NCBI RefSeq assembly: GCF_013314895.1
Contig: NZ_JABTYE010000023.1
Location: forward strand, 24,666-88,665
Length of the DNA: 64,000 bases
Direction of reading: 5' to 3'
Source of the DNA: Cupriavidus gilardii
GTDB taxonomy: Bacteria > Pseudomonadota > Gammaproteobacteria > Burkholderiales > Burkholderiaceae
Part shown: positions 10,101-19,125 of the stretch, piece after piece
Position numbering within the stretch: the first letter of the stretch is position 1
How the letters are laid out: the number at the start of each line of letters is the position of its first letter
Notes under the pieces: model-generated
What the model saw: only the letters and a program-made list of their open reading frames with translations
Told to the model about the DNA's origin: nothing
Databases searched by the model: none
Translations under genes and position numbers: made by a program

Positions 10101-12461
10101 ATGACCGAAATCCGCAACGTCGAACTCGAGCTCGGCCGCTTCCGCCTTCGCGTGGCGGCCGCGGCGCTGTTCGCCGTGATCCTGTTCGGCCTGCTGTTCC
10201 TGCGCTTCTTCTGGCTGCAGTGGTACAAGCACGACCAGTACTCCGCCAAGGCCGAGGACAACCGCATCTCGGTGGCGCCGATCGAGCCGAACCGCGGCAT
10301 CATCATGGACCGCAACGGCATCGTGCTGGCGCGCAATTATTCCGCCTACACGCTGGAGATCACGCCGTCCAAGCTGACGCAGTCGCTGGACGACACCATC
10401 GACGAGCTGTCGGAACTGATCGACATCCAGCCGCGCGACCGCCGGCGCTTCCGCCGGCTGATGGAAGAGTCGCGCAGCTTCGAGAGCCTGCCGATCCGCA
10501 GCCAGCTGACCGACCAGGAGGTGGCGCGCTTTTCCGCACAGCGCTTCCGCTTCCCCGGCGTCGACGTGCGGGCGCGGCTGTTCCGCCAATATCCGATGGG
10601 CGAATCGGCCTCGCACGTGGTCGGTTATATCGGCCGCATCTCGCAGCGGGACCAGCAGCGCATCGAGGCGATGGACGAGGCCAACGACGCCGATCCGGCC
10701 AAATACGATCCACGCAAGGACGCCGACAACTACAAGGGCACCAACTACATCGGCAAGATCGGCATCGAGCAGAGCTACGAGACCGAACTGCACGGGCTGA
10801 CCGGCATCGAGGAAGTCGAGGTCAGCGCCGGCGGGCGGCCGATCCGCACGCTGTCGACCGCGCCCGCCACGCCCGGCAACAACCTGATCCTGTCGCTCGA
10901 CATCCGGCTGCAGCAGCTGGCCGAGGCGCTGTTCGGCGATCGCCGCGGCGCGCTAGTGGCGATCGAGCCGGCCACCGGCGATATCCTCGCGTTCGTCTCC
11001 AAGCCCACCTTCGACCCGAACCTGTTCGTCGAGGGCATCGATACCGCGACCTGGAACGAGCTGAACAGTTCGCCGGACAAGCCGCTGCTGAACCGGCCGC
11101 TGCGCGGCACCTATCCGCCGGGCTCGACCTACAAGCCCTTCATGGCGCTGGCGGCGCTGGCGACCGGCAAGCGCACCGCGCAATGGGGCATGCACGACCC
11201 CGGCTTCTTCACGCTCGGCAACCACACGTTCCGCGACGACAAGCCGGGCGGCCACGGCTGGGTCGACATGGTCAGTTCGATCGTGGCCTCGTGCGACACC
11301 TACTACTACGCGCTGGCGCGCGACATGGGCGTCAACGCGATCCACGACTTCATGAAGCCGCTCGGCTTCGGCCAGCTGACCGGCATCGATATCGAGGGCG
11401 AGAGCCGCGGCATCCTGCCGTCGACCGACTGGAAACGGCGCGCCTACCGCAAGCCGGAGCAGCAGAAGTGGTACGACGGCGAGACCATCTCGCTGGGCAT
11501 CGGCCAGGGCTACAACAGCTTCACGATCCTGCAGCTGGCCCACGCGACCTCGATCCTGGTCAACAACGGCGTGGTGATGAAGCCCCACCTGGTCAAGGCG
11601 ATCGAGGACGCGGTCACGCGCCAGCGCCGCCTGACGGTGCCGAAGGAAAGCTACCGGCTGCCGTTCAAGCAGTCCGATATCGACGTGATCAAGCGCGCGA
11701 TGGTCGGCGTCACGCATTCGGGCACCGCGGCCAAGGTGTTTGCCGGCGCGGCTTACGAATCGGCGGGCAAGACCGGTACCGCGCAGACCTACTCGCTGGC
11801 CAAGGGCGAGAAGTACAACCACCATGCGCTGGCCGAGCACAAGCGCGACCACGCGCTGTACACCGCGTTCGCCCCGGCGGACAAGCCCAGGATCGCGCTG
11901 GCGCTGATCGTCGAGAACGCGGGCTTCGGCGCGGCGCACGCGGCGCCGATCGCGCGCAAGGTGATGGACTACTACCTGCTGGGCAAATGGCCCGCCGAAC
12001 TGGCCGCGATCGCGCCGCCGGCATCCGAGCGCGCCCATGGCCTGCCGCCGGTCGCGACGCCCAGCGTATTCACCACCGGCCATACCGCCAGCATCGCCAG
12101 CGCGACGGCGATGGGCAACACGCTGGCCAACGAGGACACGGAAGGCGAGCCAGGCGGCAAGCAACAGGACGCCGAAGGCGGTGCCAGCGCGGTGGCCGCC
12201 GCGCCGGCCATCGATCCCCAGGCCATCGCGCCGGCCTCCGCGCCGCTGACGCTCGAAGGCCGCATGCGCCAGGCGCTCGGCCACAGCAGGCCGCCGCACG
12301 AGGGCCCGCCGTCGACCCCGGCCGCGCCGCCGGCCCCTGGTAGTCCGGGCACGCGCAAGACGCCGCCCGGCGCGCCGGGGCCCGCTTCGTCGCCGACTCC
12401 ATCCCCCGCATCCCGCGCCCGGCAGGCCGCCGCAGCGCCGGGCGCCAACGCCACGCATTGA
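10101..12461 (+). CDS. mrdA: Penicillin-binding protein 2 with long C-terminal extension
   Basis: 786-residue PBP2, the elongasome transpeptidase that cross-links peptidoglycan and works with RodA. One N-terminal membrane anchor (about 16-37), a pedestal domain (about 60-240) and the transpeptidase domain (about 260-615). Active-site motifs: S342-T-Y-K345, S397-C-D and K557-T-G. E. coli PBP2 has 633 residues; here about 135 residues after the catalytic domain (from about 650) are Ala/Pro/Gly/Ser-rich and end RQAAAAPGANATH, presumably a disordered periplasmic tail. The stop codon is followed 11 bp later by the rodA ATG. Confidence 0.96.
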   Translation: MTEIRNVELELGRFRLRVAAAALFAVILFGLLFLRFFWLQWYKHDQYSAKAEDNRISVAPIEPNRGIIMDRNGIVLARNYSAYTLEITPSKLTQSLDDTIDELSELIDIQPRDRRRFRRLMEESRSFESLPIRSQLTDQEVARFSAQRFRFPGVDVRARLFRQYPMGESASHVVGYIGRISQRDQQRIEAMDEANDADPAKYDPRKDADNYKGTNYIGKIGIEQSYETELHGLTGIEEVEVSAGGRPIRTLSTAPATPGNNLILSLDIRLQQLAEALFGDRRGALVAIEPATGDILAFVSKPTFDPNLFVEGIDTATWNELNSSPDKPLLNRPLRGTYPPGSTYKPFMALAALATGKRTAQWGMHDPGFFTLGNHTFRDDKPGGHGWVDMVSSIVASCDTYYYALARDMGVNAIHDFMKPLGFGQLTGIDIEGESRGILPSTDWKRRAYRKPEQQKWYDGETISLGIGQGYNSFTILQLAHATSILVNNGVVMKPHLVKAIEDAVTRQRRLTVPKESYRLPFKQSDIDVIKRAMVGVTHSGTAAKVFAGAAYESAGKTGTAQTYSLAKGEKYNHHALAEHKRDHALYTAFAPADKPRIALALIVENAGFGAAHAAPIARKVMDYYLLGKWPAELAAIAPPASERAHGLPPVATPSVFTTGHTASIASATAMGNTLANEDTEGEPGGKQQDAEGGASAVAAAPAIDPQAIAPASAPLTLEGRMRQALGHSRPPHEGPPSTPAAPPAPGSPGTRKTPPGAPGPASSPTPSPASRARQAAAAPGANATH

Positions 12462-12472
12462 AGGAGGCGCAG

Positions 12473-13615
12473 ATGGATCGCAGACGCGCCCTGTCTCTGA
12501 TCAAGACCACGCTGACCGGCTTCGACAAGCCGCTCGCGCTGATCGTCTTCCTGCTGTTCGCCACCGGCATCGTCGCGCTGTATTCGGCCTCGGTCGACAT
12601 GCCGGGCCGGGTCGAGGACCAGCTGCGCAATATCCTGCTGTCCTACGCGGTGATGTGGGTGATCGCCTATCTGCCCACACAGACGCTGATGCGCGTAGCG
12701 GTGCCGCTCTATACGCTCGGCGTCGCGCTGCTGATCGCGGTGGCGATGTTCGGGCTGATCCGCAAGGGCGCGCGCCGCTGGCTCAATGTCGGCATCGTGA
12801 TCCAGCCGTCGGAGCTGATGAAGATCGCGATGCCGCTGATGCTGGCCTGGTACTTCCAGAAGCGTGAAAGCGGGCTGCGCTGGTTCGACTTCATCGTTGC
12901 CGGCGTGCTGCTGGCCGTGCCGGTGGGGCTGATCGCCAAGCAGCCCGACCTGGGCACGGCGCTGCTGGTGCTGGCCGCCGGTATGTACGTGATCTACTTC
13001 GCCGGCCTGTCGTGGAAGCTGATCCTGCCGGCGCTGGCGATCCTGGTGACGCTGATTTCCGCGCTGCTGTTCTTCGAGCACGACATGTGCGCGCCGGGCG
13101 TCAACTGGCCCGTGCTGCACGACTACCAGCAGCACCGAGTCTGCACATTGCTCGACCCCACAACCGACCCGCTCGGCAAGGGCTTCCACACCATCCAGTC
13201 GATCATCGCGATCGGCTCGGGCGGCCTGATGGGCAAGGGTTGGCTCAAGGGCACGCAGACCCACCTCGAGTTCATTCCCGAGAAGCACACCGACTTCATC
13301 TTCGCGGTCTATTCGGAGGAGTTCGGGCTGATCGGCAATGCGGTGCTGCTGGTGCTGTACCTGCTGCTGATCTTCCGCGGGCTGTATATCGCCGCCAATG
13401 CGCCGACGCACTTCTCGCGGCTGCTGGCCGGCGCGGTGACGCTGATCTTCTTCACCTACGCCTTCGTCAACATGGGCATGGTCAGCGGCATCCTGCCGAT
13501 CGTCGGCGTGCCGCTGCCGCTGATCAGCTACGGCGGCACCGCGCTGGTCACGCTGGGCATGGGGATCGGCATCCTGATGAATATCTCGCGGCAGAAGCGG
13601 CTGATTCAGACCTGA
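12473..13615 (+). CDS. rodA: Peptidoglycan glycosyltransferase RodA
   Basis: 380-residue SEDS-family glycosyltransferase that polymerises lipid II during cell elongation, partnered with PBP2. About ten membrane segments; the SEDS signatures are present, including LGKGFHTIQSIIAIGSGG, KHTDFIFAVYSEEFGL and the C-terminal GVPLPLISYGGTALVTLG. The Asp of KHTDFIF corresponds to the catalytic region. The start is the ATG at 12473 preceded by a near-perfect Shine-Dalgarno AAGGAGG (12461-12467); an in-frame TTG further upstream is less likely. Last gene of the mre operon; it converges on the Sel1-repeat gene. Confidence 0.97.
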   Translation: MDRRRALSLIKTTLTGFDKPLALIVFLLFATGIVALYSASVDMPGRVEDQLRNILLSYAVMWVIAYLPTQTLMRVAVPLYTLGVALLIAVAMFGLIRKGARRWLNVGIVIQPSELMKIAMPLMLAWYFQKRESGLRWFDFIVAGVLLAVPVGLIAKQPDLGTALLVLAAGMYVIYFAGLSWKLILPALAILVTLISALLFFEHDMCAPGVNWPVLHDYQQHRVCTLLDPTTDPLGKGFHTIQSIIAIGSGGLMGKGWLKGTQTHLEFIPEKHTDFIFAVYSEEFGLIGNAVLLVLYLLLIFRGLYIAANAPTHFSRLLAGAVTLIFFTYAFVNMGMVSGILPIVGVPLPLISYGGTALVTLGMGIGILMNISRQKRLIQT

Positions 13616-13624
13616 AGGCGCGCG

Positions 13625-14326
13625 CTACATCGTCGGCGTGCGCGATCTGACCGTCTGCTCCAGCAGCGAACGCAGCTTGGCCAGCGCGCCGGGATCGCCC
13701 CGTGCCGCGGCGCGCGCGTACCAGATCTTCGCCTGTTCGATATCGCGCTCGACCACGCCAGGCTCGCCGCGCTCGTAGAAGCTGGCGACGATGTACTGCG
13801 CGCCGCCATCGCCCGCGGTCGCGGCCCGCGTGTACCACTCGAAGGCCTTGGCGTAATCGCGCGGCACCCCGCGGCCGATGAAGTAATTGGTCGCCAGCGC
13901 GACCTGCGCCTGGATATGTCCGCCCTGGCTGGCGCGCTGATACCAGCGGTTCGCCTCCTCCAGCGACTTGGGCACCAGATCGCCGCGCTCGTGCAATTCG
14001 CCCCAGGTGAATTGCGCATGCGTCATCTCGTTGTCGGCCGCCTTCTTCAGCCAGACCAGTCCCTCCTGCGGCTTCGACGCGGTGCCATCGCCGCGCAGCA
14101 GCATCATCGCGTAATTGAACTGCGCCAGCCGGTTGCCCTGCCGCGCCGCCTCCGCGAAGTCGCGCAACGCCGCATCGAACGCCCCCGCCTCGTAGGCGAC
14201 CACCGCCTGTCGCGTCAGCGTCTCCGCCGGCTGCGGCGGCCGCGGCGCCGCCATGGCGGTCTGCCACCCGCCAAGCAGGACCAGTATGCAGGCGGCGTGG
14301 CGGACGAGGCGGCGAAGGGTCGGCAT
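13625..14326 (-). CDS. Exported Sel1-like TPR repeat protein
   Basis: 233-residue protein starting MPTLRRLVRHAACILVLLGG with a signal peptide cleaved near AMA-APR, so it should be periplasmic. The mature part consists of about five Sel1-like repeats of roughly 36 residues (for example AQFNYAMMLLRGDGTASKPQ, then WLKKAADNEMTHAQFTWGEL, RWYQRASQGGHIQAQVALAT, FEWYTRAATAGDGGAQYIVA). Such solenoids mediate protein-protein contacts. GGGAG lies 6 bp before the ATG. It converges on rodA with 9 bp between stops; whether it acts with the elongasome is unknown. Confidence 0.88.
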   Translation of the reverse strand: MPTLRRLVRHAACILVLLGGWQTAMAAPRPPQPAETLTRQAVVAYEAGAFDAALRDFAEAARQGNRLAQFNYAMMLLRGDGTASKPQEGLVWLKKAADNEMTHAQFTWGELHERGDLVPKSLEEANRWYQRASQGGHIQAQVALATNYFIGRGVPRDYAKAFEWYTRAATAGDGGAQYIVASFYERGEPGVVERDIEQAKIWYARAAARGDPGALAKLRSLLEQTVRSRTPTM

Positions 14327-14600
14327 GGCGAACTCCCAGCAAGGTCGGGCCTTCCAGCCAGTGTAGGAGTCGGTCGAAAGGGGCGATAGGCTGCGCCGAG
14401 TCATTCTCGGAACAAATATGTGAGAGCATTTCGCTTGCCATCGCATTCTTCCCGGGCATGGTGCGCGCCTCGCCTGGTGACTGGCGGCGGTCACGCCGCG
14501 AGCGTGCGTACGACTGCGGACGCTCTAGAATGACGCGGCCGCGCACGCGGATGCGCTGCCGCCAGCCCTCCCCCGACACGAACCGATCGTCCGCCTCCCC

Positions 14601-15569
14601 ATGCATATCCGTTGGCTCGAAGACTTTGTATGCCTGGCCGAGGCCGGCAGCCTCGCCCGCGCGGCCGAACTGCGCAATGTCACCCCGCCGGCGTTCGGCC
14701 GCCGCATGCAGGCGGTGGAAGTGTGGGCCGGCGCGCCGCTGATCGATCGCAGCGTGTTTCCGGTCCGGCTGACCGCCGAGGGGCGGCAATTCCTCGAGGC
14801 GGCGCAGTCGGCGCTGCATACCCTCGAGGAAACGCGGCTGGCGCTGCGCGCCGCCCATCGCGTCGACGCCAGCACGGTGGTGATCGCCACCGGCAAGACG
14901 CTGTCGCGCTCGCTGGTGCCGGTCTGGCTGGCCGGGCTGCGCCAGGCGCTGCGGCACGATCCGGTGGCCGCAGGCTTTCGTACCCGGCTATCGACCTTCG
15001 CCATGCACGACGCGATGGCGATGTTCACGGAGGGCGATGCCGATTTCCTGCTGTGCTACAGCCCGCCCGACCTGCCGGTGCGGCTTGACGAGGCCCGCTA
15101 TCAGTTTCATCCGGTCGGAGTCGAGCGGCTGGTGTGCGTCGCCGCCGCCGACGCCGCCGGGGGGCCGTGCTTCCGCCTGCCCGGCCGCGGCAAGAACGGC
15201 AAGAGCGCGCCGGTGCCGACGATCGCCTATGCCGAAACGCTGACGATGGGCCGCATGGTCAATCAGGAGATCGCGCGGCGCAAGCTGGCCAGCCGCCTCG
15301 ACGTGGTGGCCGTCTGCGACTTCGCGGAATCGGTGCACGAGATGGTCCGCCAGCGCATGGGCCTGGCCTGGCTGCCGGCCCGGCTGATCGCTGACGATCT
15401 GCACGCCGGCCGGCTGGTGCGCGCCGATATCGGTAGCGCGGGGGACGCGGGAACGGAGGGCGGCCAACACGGCGGCAATCGCGATCTGGTGCTGCAGATC
15501 CGGCTCTATCGTCCGCGCGCACCGATGCGTCCGCTGGCCGAAGCGTTCTGGCGGGCCGCGACGGCGTGA
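14601..15569 (+). CDS. LysR-type transcriptional regulator
   Basis: 322-residue LysR regulator. The winged-helix domain is at the N-terminus (MHIRWLEDFVCLAEAGSLAR, then AAELRNVTPPAFGRRMQAVE), a helix typical of the family although the usual S-Q-P-A-x-S motif reads T-P-P-A-F-G. The effector-binding domain follows (about 95-300). A basic, Lys/Gly-rich insertion near residue 195 (RLPGRGKNGKSAPV) is unusual. Unlike many LysR genes it is not divergent from its neighbours but lies on the same strand as the Bug protein and deacylase genes 190 bp downstream, which are its likely targets. The 274-bp gap before it (14327-14600) has no gene or strong motif. Confidence 0.88.
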   Translation: MHIRWLEDFVCLAEAGSLARAAELRNVTPPAFGRRMQAVEVWAGAPLIDRSVFPVRLTAEGRQFLEAAQSALHTLEETRLALRAAHRVDASTVVIATGKTLSRSLVPVWLAGLRQALRHDPVAAGFRTRLSTFAMHDAMAMFTEGDADFLLCYSPPDLPVRLDEARYQFHPVGVERLVCVAAADAAGGPCFRLPGRGKNGKSAPVPTIAYAETLTMGRMVNQEIARRKLASRLDVVAVCDFAESVHEMVRQRMGLAWLPARLIADDLHAGRLVRADIGSAGDAGTEGGQHGGNRDLVLQIRLYRPRAPMRPLAEAFWRAATA

Positions 15570-15597
15570 TCTCGCCGGACGCGGACGCGATGCCGCG

Positions 15598-15629
15598 CCG
15601 CCGTGCCGCCGTGCCGCCGTGCCGCCGTG
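15598..15629. repeat. Four perfect 8-bp tandem copies
   Basis: CCGCCGTG is repeated four times without change, 28 bp after the LysR stop and upstream of the Bug gene. At 8 bp the unit does not preserve a reading frame and lies outside genes. Changes in copy number would alter promoter spacing for the downstream operon. Confidence 0.9.
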
Positions 15630-15759
15630 GGTAACCGCCTTGCCGCCACGCTTGCCAATCCGGCAATCGCCGTTGCCAAACCCGCATGCGCGGATGCGGC
15701 GCCGCTCCCTAACATCGCGCCATACCACATCGATAACACATAGACACGGGAGCGTTGCC

Positions 15760-16755
15760 ATGAAGATCTCGCTGCGGACTGCCACCGCCGCCACCTTGCT
15801 GTTCTCGGCCATCTCGGCCATGTCGCTGCTGCCTGCGGGCGCGGCGCGGGCCAGCGAATGGCCGGCCAAACCGATCACGCTGGTGGTCGGCTACACGGCC
15901 GGCGGCAGCGTCGACCTGGTCGCCCGTACCGTCGCCCCTGAGCTCGGCAAACGGCTGGGCCAGAGCGTCGTGATCGAGAACCTCGGCGGCGCCGGCGGCA
16001 CCATCGGCGCGTCGCGGGTGGTCAAGGCCGAGGCCGATGGCTACACGCTGCTGATGGGCTCGGGCAGCGAGGTGTCGATCGCGCGCCTGACCAATCCGGC
16101 GGTACGCTACGACGGCGAGAAGGACTTGGCGCCGATCACCTTCGTCGGCACACAGCCGATGGTGCTGGTCGGCAAGCCGACGCTGCCGGCCCGCAATGCC
16201 GGCGAACTGATCGCGCTGGCCAAGGCGCAGCCGGACAAGCTGGCCTACGCCTCGTCGGGCGTCGGCACGCCGCTGAACCTGGCGGGCGAGCTGATCAAGC
16301 AGCAGGGCAAGGTCGGCATCACGCACGTGCCGTACAAGGGCGCATCGGCGATGGCGACCGATCTGCTCGGCGGCCAGATCGATCTGGCGGTGATGGTGCT
16401 GTCCTCCGCGCTGCCGCATATCCAGGGCGGACGGGTCAAGGCCTATGGCGTGACCGAGGCCCGGCGCGCCGCGGTGGCGCCCGACGTGCCGGCGCTGGCG
16501 GAGACGCCCGCGCTGAAGGGCGTCGACATGGGCGTCTGGTTCGGGTTGATGGCGCCGAAGGCCACGCCGCGCGCGGTGGTGGATCGGCTCAACACCGAGA
16601 TGCAGGCGGTGCTGGCGATGCCGGAGGTCCGCAAGAAGCTGGCCGAGGCCGGCGTCGAGGTCGCGCCCGCCAATCCGGCGCAGTTCGCCGCCTTCGTCAA
16701 GCGCGAGACCGCCAAGTACCGCACCATCGTGCAAGCGGCCGGCATCCAGCAATAA
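15760..16755 (+). CDS. Bug/TctC-type tripartite tricarboxylate solute-binding protein
   Basis: 331-residue periplasmic substrate-binding protein of the Bug (TctC) family, which captures carboxylates, amino acids or amides. Signal peptide at 1-33 (hydrophobic run ending GAARASEW). Family motifs: WPAKPITLVVGYTAGGSVDL, GQSVVIENLGGAGGTIGASR, YASSGVGTPLNLAGELIKQ and HVPYKGASAMATDLLGGQID. No TctA/TctB membrane genes are nearby, so this is an orphan receptor, common in Burkholderiales. A 9-bp duplication lies in the signal peptide (15802-15819). The stop is 9 bp before the deacylase gene, so the two are co-transcribed. Ligand unknown. Confidence 0.92.
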   Translation: MKISLRTATAATLLFSAISAMSLLPAGAARASEWPAKPITLVVGYTAGGSVDLVARTVAPELGKRLGQSVVIENLGGAGGTIGASRVVKAEADGYTLLMGSGSEVSIARLTNPAVRYDGEKDLAPITFVGTQPMVLVGKPTLPARNAGELIALAKAQPDKLAYASSGVGTPLNLAGELIKQQGKVGITHVPYKGASAMATDLLGGQIDLAVMVLSSALPHIQGGRVKAYGVTEARRAAVAPDVPALAETPALKGVDMGVWFGLMAPKATPRAVVDRLNTEMQAVLAMPEVRKKLAEAGVEVAPANPAQFAAFVKRETAKYRTIVQAAGIQQ

Positions 16756-16764
16756 CGAGGACCC

Positions 16765-17736
16765 ATGAACACGATGACCACGCTCGACGCCTATCCGGTC
16801 GAAGTCGCGTTTCCCGATATCCGGCCGTATGCCGACGGCAATACCGGCATCGCCTATGTCCATCATTTCGACAGCGGCGTGCCGGGTCCGCACGTGATGA
16901 TCAACGCGCTGACGCACGGCAACGAGGTCTGCGGCGCGATCGTCGTCAAGGAACTGCTGGATCTGGGGCTCCGGCCGCGCCGCGGGCAACTGACGCTGGC
17001 GTTCGCCAACGTCGACGCCTATCACCGCTTCGATCCGGCAAAGCCGGATGCTTCACGCTTTGTCGACCAGGACTTCAACCGCGTCTGGACCGCCGCGGTG
17101 CTCGACGATGCGTCGCGCGACTCGTCCGAACTGCGGCGCGCGCGCGAGATGCGGCCGCTGATCGACCGCGTCGATCTGCTGCTGGACCTGCATTCGATGC
17201 ACGAAAAAAGCCTGCCGCTGATCGTGTCGGGCCCGCTCGACAAGGGCGTGACGCTGGCGCGGGCGCTCGGCGCTCCGGCGCATGTGATCGTCGACGAAGG
17301 CCATCCGGAAGGCCGGCGCATGCGCGACTACGCCGGCTTCGGCGATCCGGCCAGCCCGAAGAATGCGCTGCTGATCGAGTGCGGCCAGCATTGGGAGGCA
17401 TCGTCGGTGGCGGTGGCGCGCGACAGCACCGCGCGCTTCCTGTTGACCGCCGGCATCGTCGACCGCAGCGACCTGCCTGCCGGCTGGCTGTCGGCGCAGG
17501 CCGCGCCACAGCGCGTGGTGCGCGTGACCGAGCCGGTGGTCGCCACCAGCATGAACTTCCGCTTCGCCGGTCCTTACACCGGCCTGGAGACCTTCGCCGA
17601 GGCCGGCACGGTGATTGGCTGGAACGACGATGTGCCGGTGGTGACGCCGTATCCGGATTGCGTGCTGGTGATGCCGTCGCTGCGCCAGTTGCGTCCCGGC
17701 GTGACGGTGGTGCGGCTGGGACAGCTGGAGCCTTGA
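16765..17736 (+). CDS. Succinylglutamate desuccinylase/aspartoacylase family protein
   Basis: 323-residue zinc-dependent acyl hydrolase of the M14-like aspartoacylase/AstE superfamily. Zinc ligands are visible: H51 and E54 in THGNE and H143 in DLHSMH, plus the DFNRVW motif and a catalytic Glu in LIECGQHW. The C-terminal half (about 225-323) is the usual beta domain that covers the active site. The family removes N-acyl groups from amino acids. Coupled to the Bug binding protein 9 bp upstream and the LysR regulator before it, the three genes look like an uptake-sensing and hydrolysis unit for an N-acylated or amide compound. The substrate is inferred only at class level. Confidence 0.87.
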   Translation: MNTMTTLDAYPVEVAFPDIRPYADGNTGIAYVHHFDSGVPGPHVMINALTHGNEVCGAIVVKELLDLGLRPRRGQLTLAFANVDAYHRFDPAKPDASRFVDQDFNRVWTAAVLDDASRDSSELRRAREMRPLIDRVDLLLDLHSMHEKSLPLIVSGPLDKGVTLARALGAPAHVIVDEGHPEGRRMRDYAGFGDPASPKNALLIECGQHWEASSVAVARDSTARFLLTAGIVDRSDLPAGWLSAQAAPQRVVRVTEPVVATSMNFRFAGPYTGLETFAEAGTVIGWNDDVPVVTPYPDCVLVMPSLRQLRPGVTVVRLGQLEP

Positions 17737-17779
17737 TCCTTCGCGGCAAAGATGCCCGCCAAGAGCATCGCCGCGGCCA

Positions 17780-18745
17780 TTAACGTGTCTTGAAGACGGC
17801 GTCGAGCGATTTGGCGTCCAGGAGCCGCCCGCTCCATCGCCGGATGTCGGCCGCCTGCGCCGCGTTCAGCTTGGCAACGACCCCCGGTGGCAGCGGCCCA
17901 AACCGGCGTGCCAGCAGTTGCTGCAGCACCCGGGCCGCGCCTTCCCGCCGGCCCTTTGTGATTCCCTTCTTCTCGCCCTTCTCTTCGTGTCGGGCGGCCC
18001 ACTCGTCCATCCGTTGTGCCAGTGACATTTCCAAATCCTCCAGATCTCGAACCCGTGGCAGCGTGAGCTTGCCCTTGCGCTGCCTCAACAATACGCCACG
18101 CATCCACATCGCCAAAGTCCGCTTGAGTTCCTTGCGTCCGTCGATCCAGCAACGGACCTCGCGAATCACGCGGACCAGACTCCGCTCGTTCTTCAATCGG
18201 TTGAAACGCATCACCGCCGCCACCAGATTGCGGCGCCGAGCCAGTTGTGCTTCCGAGTACTGGCTTTCGTCGATCAGGTGATAGCGAAAACGCGGAACCG
18301 GGAAGTCCGCATCGTGAGCGATCAGGCTTTCGACATCCACCGGCGCCCTCCACTTTGTTTCGCCGTTGTACAGCACGATCGGCAACACGGGCGGCAACAG
18401 ACGGCCCGGTAAACATTCCTTGCGCCGGATCAGGTCCTGGTACAGAAGCATCAGGTAGCTGAGCACTCGCACGGCCATGAATGTGTCCACGGTACTCTGG
18501 AACTCGATCAGGATGTACAGGTACATCCACTGCTGTCCCGTTCGCACGCGCCAAACCACGTCATCAGCCCGCTCGCGGAAGTCATCGGTCACGTAGCTGC
18601 ACGGCATGCGCTCCAGGGTGGAGAAATCCACCTTGCGCCACCATTGCTTCGGCACAAAGCTCTTCAGCAGGTCCCTGACGAATTCGGGACAGGTGTACAG
18701 AAACTTGTAGGAGACGTCGTCGTGCTTGGCCATCGTGCCGATCAT
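17780..18745 (-). CDS. Rpn-family recombination-promoting nuclease/putative transposase
   Basis: 321-residue protein of the Rpn (YhgA-like, PD-(D/E)XK transposase_31) family. The N-terminal domain begins with the diagnostic HDDVSYKFLYTCPEFVRDLL segment; the nuclease core includes ADDVVWRV and LYILIEFQS, giving the D and E-x-Q of a PD-(D/E)XK site. The C-terminus (AARVLQQLLARRFGPLPPGV, then LLDAKSLDAVF) resembles DUF4351, often fused to these proteins. E. coli Rpn proteins are DNA endonucleases that raise recA-independent recombination. Codon use looks less GC-biased than neighbours, consistent with acquisition. No terminal repeats are seen. MAKHDD at 18733 is an alternative start. Confidence 0.85.
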   Translation of the reverse strand: MIGTMAKHDDVSYKFLYTCPEFVRDLLKSFVPKQWWRKVDFSTLERMPCSYVTDDFRERADDVVWRVRTGQQWMYLYILIEFQSTVDTFMAVRVLSYLMLLYQDLIRRKECLPGRLLPPVLPIVLYNGETKWRAPVDVESLIAHDADFPVPRFRYHLIDESQYSEAQLARRRNLVAAVMRFNRLKNERSLVRVIREVRCWIDGRKELKRTLAMWMRGVLLRQRKGKLTLPRVRDLEDLEMSLAQRMDEWAARHEEKGEKKGITKGRREGAARVLQQLLARRFGPLPPGVVAKLNAAQAADIRRWSGRLLDAKSLDAVFKTR

Positions 18746-18852
18746 GCGTGGGGGCGCATCGCGCCGAAACCGCCAGCATGCCGACTCAAGGGCTATGAAG
18801 CTTTCGTAATAGTTGCCGCGCTATGAGTTACTGAATTGTGGCCACCGACCAG

Positions 18853-19125
18853 CTAACTCGCCTCCCCTGCCGCAGCCTTGCGCTGCCGCTTGAATCGTTT
18901 CAATCCTGCCGCGGAGAACCATCCACAGCGCCCGCCCCCGCTCGAGGGGATCACCGTCCCGTCGTGGAAAAGGCGCTGGAATGCGACCAGCGACACCTCA
19001 AGATATTCTGCGGCTTCCTCTGCGGTGAATTGCTCCTCGGCCAGATGGCCGAACAGTTCTTCGTGACAGACGTCGTCATCTGCAGGTTTCGGATATTCGG
19101 CGGAACGGACGGAGTATCGAGCCAT
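18853..19125 (-). CDS. Excisionase-like helix-turn-helix protein
   Basis: 90-residue basic protein. Residues about 34-80 (FTAEEAAEYLEVSLVAFQRL, then PSSGGGRCGWFSAAGLKRFK) resemble the HTH_17/MerR-like winged helix found in excisionases and in antitoxins. Acidic N-terminal region, basic C-terminus (KRFKRQRKAAAGEAS). It sits in the 1-kb accessory patch between the Rpn gene and a chemoreceptor, in locally less GC-rich DNA with a T-rich stretch right at its start. The start at MARYSV was chosen because upstream residues look non-coding. It could be a remnant of a mobile element or an antitoxin; function unproven. Confidence 0.6.
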   Translation of the reverse strand: MARYSVRSAEYPKPADDDVCHEELFGHLAEEQFTAEEAAEYLEVSLVAFQRLFHDGTVIPSSGGGRCGWFSAAGLKRFKRQRKAAAGEAS

